Below the pieces are notes generated by a model, which worked only from the letters and a program-made list of their open reading frames with translations, was not told the origin of the DNA and did no database searches. A DNA stretch of 29,269 nt from DASTPP01 sp035762175 (GTDB lineage: Bacteria > Myxococcota_A > Polyangia > Polyangiales > Polyangiaceae): assembly GCA_035762175.1 (NCBI GenBank), contig DASTPP010000301.1, forward strand, positions 1-29,269. The letters run 5' to 3'. The position numbers were made by a program, and so were the translations under genes. Below, piece after piece: positions 1 through 7,341 of the stretch (its first letter is position 1; the number at the start of each line of letters is the position of its first letter).

Positions 1-2
1 GC

Positions 3-626
3 GGCGCGGGCGGCGCGGCGGGCGCAGGGGGCGCGGGCGGCGAGGCGGGCGGGGCGGGCGCCGGGCCGGCTTCGCGCTACGTCACGCGCGTCGCGTCGTT
101 CTCGCCCGGGCCCGGCGCGGGCTTCGGGCAAGACCGCATGCCCGACGTCGTCTTCGGCCCGCCGCGCGGGGGCGGCGAGGCGCAAGGCAGCCTCGACGTC
201 GTCTCGCTCGGCCAAGGCGGCGAGATCGTCGTCGAGTTCACGACGAACGCCGCCGTCGACGGCCCCGGGGCCGACTTTCTCGTCTTCGAGAACCCCTTCG
301 TCGTCGCGGGGGGCGCCGTCTTCCGCGAGCCCGCCGAGGTGAGCGTCAGCGAAGACGGCGCGAGCTGGGTCGCCTTCCCCTGCGACCCGGCGAGGCCCGA
401 CGAGGGCTCGTGCGCGGGGCGCAACGTCGTGTACGCCAACCCCGACGCCGGCGTCTCGGCCCTCGACCCGGCCGCCGCCGGCGGCGACGCCTTCGATCTC
501 GCCGCCGTCGGGGTCGGGCGCGCCCGCTTCGTGCGCATCCGCGACGTGGCGGCCAGCGCCGCCGGCGCCCCCGCCGCCGGCTTCGACCTCGACGCCCTCG
601 CCATCGTCAACGCCGAGGCGCCCTGA
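3..626 (+). CDS. Cell-surface protein, C-terminal part (5' end outside window)
   Basis: The reading frame is already open at the window edge and ends with TGA at 624-626, so the start and any signal peptide lie upstream. The first ~22 codons visible are a Gly/Ala linker. The conserved part follows, beginning around YVTRVASFSPGPGAGFGQD, with PDVVFGPPRG and FLVFENPF further on and RARFVRIRDVA plus FDLDALAIVNA near the end. This pattern is typical of a family usually annotated only as 'cell surface protein' in myxobacteria; no enzymatic function is known to me. The fold looks like a beta-sandwich that ends in a predicted strand (DLDALAIV). The stop codon lies inside the first unit of the 20-bp repeat array that follows. 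Family recognition is fairly sure, function is not. Confidence 0.75.
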   Translation, partial: GAGGAAGAGGAGGEAGGAGAGPASRYVTRVASFSPGPGAGFGQDRMPDVVFGPPRGGGEAQGSLDVVSLGQGGEIVVEFTTNAAVDGPGADFLVFENPFVVAGGAVFREPAEVSVSEDGASWVAFPCDPARPDEGSCAGRNVVYANPDAGVSALDPAAAGGDAFDLAAVGVGRARFVRIRDVAASAAGAPAAGFDLDALAIVNAEAP

Positions 627-1065
627 CCGGGGGGGCGGCCCCCCGACCGGGGACACGGCCCCCTGACCGGGAGGATGGCCCCGTGACCGGGGAGACGGCC
701 CCCTGACCGGGAGGATGGCCCCCTGACCAGGGGGGCGGCTCCCTGACCAGGAGGGTGACTCCCTGACCGGGGGGGTGGGCCCGAGACTTGGGGGGAACGA
801 CCCCGTGCCCCGGGGGGGGACGGCCCTCTGACCGGGGGGGGAAGGCCTCCTGACATGGGGGAACGGCCTCGTGACCAGGGGGGAGCGTCCCCGAGACCGG
901 GGGGGACGGCCCCCTGACCAAGGGCGAAGACCCCCTGACCACAGGCGGCAGCCCCGGACCATGGGCGAGCGCCCGAGGCCGCGCGGCCCTGAGCGCCACG
1001 AGCCGCCCTGACCAGAGGCGGCGGCCCCGGACCACGAGCAAGGGCCCCCGACCGAGGGCGACGCG
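621..1065. repeat. Degenerate 20-bp tandem repeat array
   Basis: Units of 20 bp with the approximate consensus CCCTGACCGGGGGGACGGCC run in perfect 20-bp register from 621 to 800 (nine units). They then continue with small slips to about 1065, roughly 20 units in all. The CTGACC core and the following G-run are best conserved. The first unit overlaps the stop codon of the surface-protein gene, and the array fills the whole gap to the stop codon of the convergent gene at 1067. No gene is supported here: reading frames through the array are simple Pro/Arg/Gly repeats. Confidence 0.85.
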
Positions 1066-1066
1066 T

Positions 1067-1843
1067 CTACGGTCGCCGCGGCGGCTCGGGGATCTTGCCC
1101 CCCCCGCGCAGGAACTCGACCACCGCCCCGCTCAGTTGCGCCTCGAGCCTCTCGCAGCGCTTGCTCGCCTCGGCCTGCGAGGCGTTGCACTCTTTCTGCC
1201 GCCCTTCGTACGCCGAACGAATCTTTCCGACGCCGAGCAGGGCGTCTTTCGTCCCGCCGTCGAGGTACTTCCAGGCGACCGGGGCGGCCTTCGCCTGCGG
1301 CGGCGGCCGCAGGCTGAGCTCGGCCGAGTCGACCGTCGCGCAGCGGCCGTCCCAGCGCATCACGCGGTAGCCGCCGGTCGCGCCGCTCACCTGCATTCCG
1401 CCCTCGGGCTGCGCGCGCTTTTCGAGCACCAAGACCTCCTCGTCGAACAGGAGCTTCACGGGCGCGCGGCCCCCCCGGCCGGCCACGTCCCACGTCTCGA
1501 CGTCGCGCCGGAGGTAGCCGCGCGTGAAGGGCGTGCCCTTCGCGAGCAGCCAGAGCGCGACGTCGGGGTAGTCGCCCGCGCAGAGCCGCTCGACGAACGC
1601 GGCGTCGGGCACGCAGGGGCGCTTCTCGGCGCCCGACGCGCACGCGGCCGGGAGCGGCGAGGCCGGCGGCGGCGCCTCGACGTTCGGGGGCCGCGCGGGC
1701 GCCGCGGGCGCGGGGGGCGGCGCGGCCGCGGCGGGCTCGGGCGGCGCGGGCGCCGATTCGGGGGGCGAGGGCGGCGACGAGCAGTGGGCGCAGACCAAGG
1801 CGAGCAGGGCCCCAGCCCGGCCCGAGCGACGCTGACGGCGCAT
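1067..1843 (-). CDS. Proline-rich exported protein of unknown function
   Basis: 258 residues. The N-terminus has an Arg-rich n-region followed by a short hydrophobic stretch (GALLALVCAHC), so it is probably exported. The cysteines at 18 and 21 do not make a canonical lipobox, so lipoprotein status is uncertain. Residues ~22-65 are a Pro/Ala-rich linker, typical of periplasmic or outer-membrane tethered proteins. The globular part (~70-225) contains ERLCAGDYPDVALWLLAKGT, FTRGYLRRDVETW and YRVMRWDGRCATVDSAEL, a pattern I associate with uncharacterised myxobacterial proteins. The C-terminus (KECNASQAEASKRCERLEAQL) looks helical. It is the downstream neighbour of the kinase on the same strand, separated by 142 bp. 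No function can be assigned. Confidence 0.75.
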   Translation of the reverse strand: MRRQRRSGRAGALLALVCAHCSSPPSPPESAPAPPEPAAAAPPPAPAAPARPPNVEAPPPASPLPAACASGAEKRPCVPDAAFVERLCAGDYPDVALWLLAKGTPFTRGYLRRDVETWDVAGRGGRAPVKLLFDEEVLVLEKRAQPEGGMQVSGATGGYRVMRWDGRCATVDSAELSLRPPPQAKAAPVAWKYLDGGTKDALLGVGKIRSAYEGRQKECNASQAEASKRCERLEAQLSGAVVEFLRGGGKIPEPPRRP

Positions 1844-1985
1844 GGCGCCCGAGCCTACTGCGTCGCCCGCCCCGCCGGAGCGAGATTCGTCGCGCCCGCC
1901 CCCTCCGGCCCCCCGCGCCCGGCGCCCTGCGCCCGCCGGAAAAAGGGCGCCCCGGAGCGGCGCCGCGCCGCGGGGCCCGCGCGCG

Positions 1986-3038
1986 CTACACGGCCCGCGC
2001 GAGCGGCGGCACCGCCGCGAGGCGGAGCGGCGTCACCGACGCCATCGCCGGGCGCGCCGCCGGCACGAGGCCGAGCGCGCGCCCGAGCGCCGCGGCGAAG
2101 GCGCCGGCCGTGGCGAAGCGGCCCTCGGGGTCGCGCGACGTCGCCCGCGCCCACCACGCGTCGAGCGCGGGCGGCAGCGAGGGCAGGCGGCTCGTCGGCG
2201 ACGGCAGCGGCTCGCTCAGCACCTTGACCAGGAGCTCGCCGACCGAGCCGCCGCGCAAGGGGCGCGAGCCCGTCAGGCACTCGAACACGATGATCGCGAG
2301 CGACCAGAGGTCGGCGCGCCCGTCGACGCGGCGCCCCTCGGCCTGCTCGGGGCTCATGTAGAGCGGGGTGCCGACGAGGTTCGACGTCACCGCGCCCGGC
2401 GTCACCGCCGCGGCGGGCGCGTCGCCGCCCGAGCCCTGCCAGTCGGCGATGCCGAAGTCGAGCACCTTGACGACCTCGGCGTCGCCCTCGCGGGCGAGAA
2501 AGATGTTCGCCGGCTTCAGGTCGCGGTGCACGACGCCCGCCGCGTGCGCCCGCTCGAGCGCCGAGGCCGCCTGGCGCGCGACCGCCCAACCCTCGCGCGG
2601 GCTCAACCGGCCGACGCGGCGCAAGCGCTTGGCGAGATCTTCGCCCTCGAGCAGCTCCATCGCGATGTAGGCCTGGCCGCCGCAGCGGCCGTGGTCGAGC
2701 ACCCGCACGACGTTGGGCCCGCTCACCCGATACGCCATCGTCACTTCGCGCACGAGCCCGTCGCGCTCGGTCAGCCCCACGCAGGGCGAGGGCCCCAGGA
2801 ACTTGACCGCGCAAGGAATGCCGAGCCTCCGATGCTGCGCCAGCCACACCACGCCCATGCCCCCGCGCCCGAGCTCGCGCACCAGCCGGAAGGGCCCCTC
2901 CCCCTCGGGGATCGGGGGCGGCAACGCCCGTCGGCGCACCCCCGACGCCGCGCGCGGCAGGCCCACCGCGCGCGTCGTGTCGGCGGCCGAGACGCCGCCC
3001 AGGGTCGTGGCCGATTCAACCATGATGGTGCGATTCAT
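1986..3038 (-). CDS. Soluble serine/threonine protein kinase (PknB/Hanks type)
   Basis: 350 residues. The kinase domain spans ~50-320. It has the glycine loop G57RGGMG, the ATP lysine K79 (CAVKF), the catalytic loop H171RDLKPAN178, D194FG metal-binding motif, GTPLYMSPE activation-segment end (221-231) and DLWSLAIIVFECLTG. All key catalytic residues are present, so it should be active. After the kinase fold only ~25 residues remain. There is no transmembrane helix and no PASTA, TPR or other sensor domain, so it is a cytosolic stand-alone kinase. The start at 3038 (MNRTIM) was chosen because AGAGG lies about six bases upstream. The frame stays open to 4118 upstream, but that part has no kinase similarity and looks like chance GC-rich sequence. 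The substrate is unknown. The possible downstream target is the exported protein at 1067-1843. Confidence 0.93.
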   Translation of the reverse strand: MNRTIMVESATTLGGVSAADTTRAVGLPRAASGVRRRALPPPIPEGEGPFRLVRELGRGGMGVVWLAQHRRLGIPCAVKFLGPSPCVGLTERDGLVREVTMAYRVSGPNVVRVLDHGRCGGQAYIAMELLEGEDLAKRLRRVGRLSPREGWAVARQAASALERAHAAGVVHRDLKPANIFLAREGDAEVVKVLDFGIADWQGSGGDAPAAAVTPGAVTSNLVGTPLYMSPEQAEGRRVDGRADLWSLAIIVFECLTGSRPLRGGSVGELLVKVLSEPLPSPTSRLPSLPPALDAWWARATSRDPEGRFATAGAFAAALGRALGLVPAARPAMASVTPLRLAAVPPLARAV

Positions 3039-3393
3039 GCAGCCTCTGCGCCAACGCCCGCACGAGCTTCGGCCAGCGCCGCGCGGCGAACGCCCGCCGG
3101 GGGCCGATCGTGAGCGCCAATCGCCGCGCTCGCGCCTCGCGCCGAGCGCGAGCGTCCGCGACGCGCCGGCGCGCTCGCGGGCGGCGCGAGGGCGCCCGCC
3201 CCCGGAGCCACCGCCGTCCCGCGCCCACGCCCGCGCCGCCCGCCTCAGGACCGCGGCCGGGCGCCCGCACTCGCGCGCAAGATTGCCGCAGAGGGGTGCG
3301 CGGCCACGATCGCGAAACGCAGAGCTGGTCGGCAACGCGCGCGCCCGGCCCCGACGGCCGAGGTCCGGGCGCGCGCCGGCCCGCAACGCCGGC

Positions 3394-3466
3394 CGGCCCC
3401 CGACCGGCGCCGCGCGCGGGCCCGCAACAACGGTCGGCCCCCGACCGGCGCCGCGCGCGGGCCCGC
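3394..3466. repeat. 41-bp tandem repeat (32-bp identical core, two copies)
   Basis: A 32-bp block beginning CGGCCCCCGACCGG and ending GCGGGCCCGC occurs at 3394-3425 and again, identically, at 3435-3466. The copies are separated by nine bases (AACAACGGT), giving a 41-bp period. A weaker partial copy precedes it near 3376. It sits in the non-coding region upstream of the kinase gene. No function is evident. Confidence 0.8.
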
Positions 3467-4182
3467 CCCCGGCCGCTCGCGCCCCGCCCGCGCATTCCTG
3501 ATAGCATACGAAAAACGAAACACGCGCCGCCCCGCGCGCGCTGTCCGAAAAGCGCGGCTCGGCGGGCGAGCCCCGCGCGGTACCGAAACAGAGACGCTCC
3601 CCTCCCCTCCCCCGTCCCGAATCGGGAACGCCCCCTCCCCCCACGGGGCCGCGGCGAGGCAGCGCGCGCGATCTCGCGCCCGTCGTCCCGCCCGCGAGCG
3701 GCCGCGGACGTCCGTTCCGGGTAGAATCCGGGCGTGACGGGCCGGCCGCCGAGCGTCGGAGTTCTGACACGCCTCTGTCGGAAGTCCGGCCGACGAAGTG
3801 CCCCCCCCACGGCCTCGCAGCGGCTCGGCGATCGTGTGCGGCCACCGCGCGAAGCGGAAGCAAGTCGCGTCGGCCCCGGCGACGCCAACGCCCCCGAGAG
3901 GCGCGTCGGCGACAAAGTTGTTGCACCCGGCCGACGACCCCGTCGTGGGGCGGAGACACGCGCCCCTGAACGACCGGGGCGCGATACGGGCGGCGGCGCG
4001 AGCGAGCCGAGGCGCGAAGACCCCGGCAGTTGCTGCGCGCGTGCCGCCCGAGCTGGCCTCGCGGCCTGCCGTTGTCAGGACTCGCGAAGACGGAAACATC
4101 GTTGGCGATCGCGGGCACAAAACGCCCGGGGCGAGACGCCGGGAGCTACCGGCTCCGGGCCTTACCGTGGCACTGGAAGGGG

Positions 4183-4210
4183 TTGACTGATGTCGGCACC
4201 ATTGTATGCC
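4183..4210 (+). promoter_or_regulatory. Sigma70-like promoter in a low-GC island
   Basis: TTGACT at 4183-4188 and TATGCC at 4205-4210 are separated by 16 bp. They lie at the start of a stretch (to about 4390) that is clearly less GC-rich than its surroundings. Two small stem-loops follow: CCAAGA/TCTTGG at 4238-4259 and GCCACC/GGTGGC near 4310-4330. The next gene on this strand starts 860 bp away. The promoter therefore drives either a very long leader of the inositol operon or an unannotated RNA. This is a pattern match only. Confidence 0.35.
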
Positions 4211-5069
4211 TTTGCGCCCGCCGCACCCACATTTTCACCAAGATTTGCCAAGTTCTTGGCCCTCGCGCCGAGCTTTTGTTCTGGTTAACGCGCGTAGAGA
4301 AGACTACCTGCCACCCCCCACATGGTGGCCCTGTGTTTGCAAGGGTAGGCATAGACCGTCATGGCCCAGGCTACTTTGATCGACGAGCGTAGGGGGGTCG
4401 GGGCGCCGCGGCTCTCGAGCTCGCCGGCCGCGGGCCGCGCTTCGCGGGGCGAGGGGGCACGGGGGCAGGGCGCGGCTGGTTCGGGGGGGCGGCGCGGCCT
4501 TCGCGTTCACACCGCCGTGTCGCCGGAAGCACAGTGTGGCCCTGCTTGCGTCAGGCCGCCCGCCTCAGCGGGGCGCGGCCGCGGGCGGCCCCGGTCTCGC
4601 GCTCGCGTCGGCACGGCCTTCGCTGAGGTCGCCGGGGGGCCTCGACCCTGGGGGCCTTCGCTCGCCGATGCGCTTGCGCTTTCGTCGCCCGCCTTCCTCG
4701 GCTAGGGGAGCTCCGCAGCCAGGGCCCAGAGGTGCCTCGATGTAGCTTTTTCTTTGTCTCGTTGGCGCGGGGCTGACCCGCGGCCGGCGCTTTCGGCGGG
4801 GCTTTAGCGCGCCCGGCCGGGCTGAGGTTCGCCTCTCGCCTTGGGGCGAGGGCGCTCGGCCACTCGCGGCCCGCCCCTTGCTTGGCCGGAGCGGGCGGAG
4901 GCGCCCTCTCCAGCGGGGGGAATGTCGCGTGCAAGCCAACCGATTTTCGTAACCACGTTCAGGCCTTTCTCGACGAGCGACGGCGCGAACTCGATTTCGC
5001 ACCCGGGCCCGCCGGGGGGCGCCACGTTCGAACAAACCGCCGTCGTTCGGCCTTCCTAACGGGACTATC

Positions 5070-6386
5070 ATGAGAGCACCTCCGCCAACCATCGCCGCGC
5101 CTGAGGGCAAGCTGGCCGTCCTCTTGCCCGGCCTCGGCGCCGTCGCCACGACCTTCATCGCGGGTGCGCTCTTGGCGCGCCGGGGGCTGGCCCAGCCCAT
5201 CGGCTCGCTCACGCAGATGGGCACCATCCGGCTGGGCAAGCGCACCGAGGGGCGCACCCCGCTCGTGCGCGACTTCGTGCCGCTCGCGCCGCTGTCCGAC
5301 CTCGTGTTCGGCGGTTGGGACATCTTTGCGGACAACGCGCTCGAGTCGGCGCGGCACGCGAGCGTGCTCGAAGAGAAGCACCTCGGGCCGGTGGCCGACG
5401 AGCTCGCGGCGATCGAGCCGATGCGCGGCGCGTTCTACCCGAACTACGTCAAGCGCCTGCACGGCACGCACGTCAAGGAGGCCAAGAGCAAGGCCGACAT
5501 GGTCGAGCAGCTGCGCGACGACGTTCGTTCGTTCGTCAAGGCGCAGGGCGCGAGCCGCGCCGTCGCGGTCTGGTGCGGCAGCACCGAGACGCACATCGAG
5601 GCGGGCGCGGTGCACCAGAGCGCCAAGGCCTTCGAGAAGGGCCTGCTCGAGGACGACCCGGCCATCTCGAACTCGCAGCTCTACGCCTGGGCCTGCCTGA
5701 AAGAGCGCGTGCCCTTCGCCAACGGGGCGCCGAACCTGACGGTCGACTTCCCCGCGGCGGTCGAGCTGTCGCGCGAGCTGAACGTGCCGCTCGCCGGCAA
5801 AGACTTCAAGACCGGCCAGACGCTGATGAAGACCATCCTCGCGCCCGGGCTCAAGGCGCGCAACCTGGGCCTGGCGGGGTGGTTCTCGACCAACATCTTG
5901 GGCAACCGCGACGGCGAGGTGCTCGACGACCCCGACAACTTCAAGACCAAAGAGGTCTCGAAGCTCGGGGTGCTCGAGACCATCTTGCAGCCCGACCTCT
6001 ACCCCGCGCTCTACGGCAACGTGCACCACAAAGTGCGCATCGAATACTACCCGCCGCGGGGCGACGCGAAAGAGGGCTGGGACAACCTCGACATCTTCGG
6101 GTGGCTCGGCTACCCGATGCAGATCAAGGTGAACTTCCTGTGCCGCGACTCGATCCTCGCGGCGCCGATCGTGCTCGACCTCGCGCTCTTCCTCGACCTC
6201 GCGGCGCGGTCGAACTTCCGCGGCGTGCAAGAGTGGCTCGGCTTCTACTTCAAGAGCCCGATGTCGGCGCCGCAGGTCTACCCCGAGCACGACCTGTTCA
6301 TTCAACTGATGAAGCTGAAGAACACCCTCCGGTGGATGCGCGGCGAGGACCTCATCACGCACCTGGGCAACGAGTACTATGACTGA
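5070..6386 (+). CDS. ino1: Inositol-3-phosphate synthase (myo-inositol-1-phosphate synthase)
   Basis: 438 residues. Converts glucose-6-phosphate to 1D-myo-inositol-3-phosphate (L-inositol-1-phosphate) with internally recycled NAD, in the cytosol. The NAD-binding start is LAVLLPGLGAVATTFIAG (residues ~15-32). Family blocks follow: GSLTQMGTIRLGKR, DLVFGGWDIFADNA, GQTLMKTILAPGLKARNL, and the signature NILGNRDGEVLDDPDNFKTKEV around 275-296, ending in the usual helical C-terminus. Length and blocks match the bacterial form found in Bacteroidetes and myxobacteria rather than the ~360-residue actinobacterial form. A weak ribosome site (GGGA) lies five bases before the ATG. It is the first gene of the operon: its last codons overlap the next ATG (6379) by 8 bp. 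It supplies the inositol phosphate head group used by the downstream lipid enzymes. Confidence 0.95.
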   Translation: MRAPPPTIAAPEGKLAVLLPGLGAVATTFIAGALLARRGLAQPIGSLTQMGTIRLGKRTEGRTPLVRDFVPLAPLSDLVFGGWDIFADNALESARHASVLEEKHLGPVADELAAIEPMRGAFYPNYVKRLHGTHVKEAKSKADMVEQLRDDVRSFVKAQGASRAVAVWCGSTETHIEAGAVHQSAKAFEKGLLEDDPAISNSQLYAWACLKERVPFANGAPNLTVDFPAAVELSRELNVPLAGKDFKTGQTLMKTILAPGLKARNLGLAGWFSTNILGNRDGEVLDDPDNFKTKEVSKLGVLETILQPDLYPALYGNVHHKVRIEYYPPRGDAKEGWDNLDIFGWLGYPMQIKVNFLCRDSILAAPIVLDLALFLDLAARSNFRGVQEWLGFYFKSPMSAPQVYPEHDLFIQLMKLKNTLRWMRGEDLITHLGNEYYD

Positions 6387-7341
6387 GCTCGCGCGGGCGC
6401 TCGGCTCTCGCCTTTCCCCGACGGGGTTCGGCGCCCGCTGGGCGCTCGCCTCGCTCTGGGCGCTGCCGCTCGGGCTGGTGTTGACCCACGCCACCGTCGG
6501 CCTGCGCCCCGAGCACTTCGCGCTCTTCGCGCTCCTCGTCGTCCTGACCTGGGCGGGCGCGGGGCCGCGCCGCTTCCTCGCGGCGCACGTGCCCTTCGCC
6601 CTCGCCGGCCTCATCTACGACCTCTCGCGCCTCGTCTTCAGCCGCCGCTCGTCGGTGCACGTCGGCGACCTCTGGGCCGCCGAGCGCGCCGTCTTCGGGC
6701 TCGACACCGAGGCGGGCCGCGTCGCGCTCATCGACCTCGTCTCGGCGCGCTCGCACCCCGCGCTCGACCTCGCGTGCGGCGCGGTCTACCTGCTCTACAT
6801 CGCGCAGGTGTTCGTCACGACGACGTTCCTCTTCTTCCGCGACGCGCCCCGCGCGACGCGGCTGGCCTGGGGCTTCGTCGCCGCCAACCTCATCGGCTGG
6901 ACGATCTGGCTGCTCTTCCCCGCCGCGCCGCCCTGGTACGTCGATCGCTACGGGCTCGGCCCGGTCGTGCTCACGGCCGCGAGCGACCCGGCCGGCGCCG
7001 CGCGCTTCGACGCGCTCGTCGGCGCCCCCATCTTCGCCTCGTACTACGCCCGCAGCGCCAACGTCTTCGGCGCCATGCCCTCGCTGCACGTCGCCTACGC
7101 CACCCTTCCCGCGCTCGTCGCCTGGCCGACGGGGGTCAAGTGGCTGCGGGCGCTCACCGTCGCGTGGGCGCTGATGATGGCGTTCACGGCGGTCTACTTC
7201 CGCCACCATTACATTCTCGACGTGCTCGCCGGCGTCGCCGTCGCCGCGCTCGCCGAGCGGGCCGTCGCGGCGGCGCTCGGGCTCGTCAACTCGCTCGCCA
7301 AACGCTCGGTGCACCCGACCCCGTCGGAGGTCTGGCCGTGA
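6379..7341 (+). CDS. AUR1/PAP2-type integral membrane inositolphosphotransferase (probable inositol phosphorylceramide synthase)
   Basis: 320 residues with about six to seven hydrophobic segments. It belongs to the PAP2-like superfamily in its AUR1/IPT1 branch. It has FPAAPPWY (180-187), the histidine motif PSLHVAY (234-240, His237) and the second motif RHHYILDVLAG (275-285; His276/277 and Asp281), which form the phosphotransfer site. In eukaryotes this branch transfers phosphoinositol from phosphatidylinositol to ceramide. Bacterial relatives in inositol-lipid gene clusters do the equivalent with dihydroceramide. The PPWY variant and its place between inositol phosphate synthase and a CDP-alcohol phosphotransferase support that role over a generic lipid phosphatase. 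It overlaps the previous gene by 8 bp and shares GTGA with the next. No ceramide-making gene is in the window, so the acceptor lipid is inferred. Confidence 0.8.
   Translation: MTELARALGSRLSPTGFGARWALASLWALPLGLVLTHATVGLRPEHFALFALLVVLTWAGAGPRRFLAAHVPFALAGLIYDLSRLVFSRRSSVHVGDLWAAERAVFGLDTEAGRVALIDLVSARSHPALDLACGAVYLLYIAQVFVTTTFLFFRDAPRATRLAWGFVAANLIGWTIWLLFPAAPPWYVDRYGLGPVVLTAASDPAGAARFDALVGAPIFASYYARSANVFGAMPSLHVAYATLPALVAWPTGVKWLRALTVAWALMMAFTAVYFRHHYILDVLAGVAVAALAERAVAAALGLVNSLAKRSVHPTPSEVWP

Larger units (their letters stand above)
3039..5069. other. 2-kb gene-poor interval
   Basis: No reading frame here shows a recognisable domain; the open frames are Arg/Pro/Gly-rich as expected from very high GC. 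Visible structure includes a 41-bp tandem repeat (3394-3466), a short dyad TCCCGAATCGGGA (3615-3627), and a conspicuously less GC-rich island at about 4175-4390 with a promoter-like sequence. A CTCGCC/GGCGAG hairpin lies at 4835-4850, and a T-rich stretch at about 4745-4760. It separates the divergently transcribed kinase and inositol-lipid operon, so it should hold both promoters. A non-coding RNA in the lower-GC island is possible but not identified. Confidence 0.6.

Noticed and set aside
3615..3627. TCCCGAATCGGGA dyad as an operator
   Set aside because: Too short and isolated in C/G-rich sequence to support a regulatory claim.
3039..4118. Upstream in-frame extension of the kinase (would give 710 residues)
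   Set aside because: No similarity to any kinase-associated domain, and a good ribosome site supports the start at 3038.
4168..4190. TGGCACTGG...TTGAC as a sigma54 promoter
   Set aside because: The spacing between the GG and GC elements is wrong; the sigma70-like pair at 4183-4210 fits better.
4146..4392. Small open frames on both strands in the low-GC island
   Set aside because: No ribosome site, no recognisable motif and both strands open over the same bases; an RNA or promoter function is more likely.
5026..5032. GTTCGAA as a tRNA T-loop
   Set aside because: No acceptor stem, anticodon arm or CCA-side pairing can be built around it.
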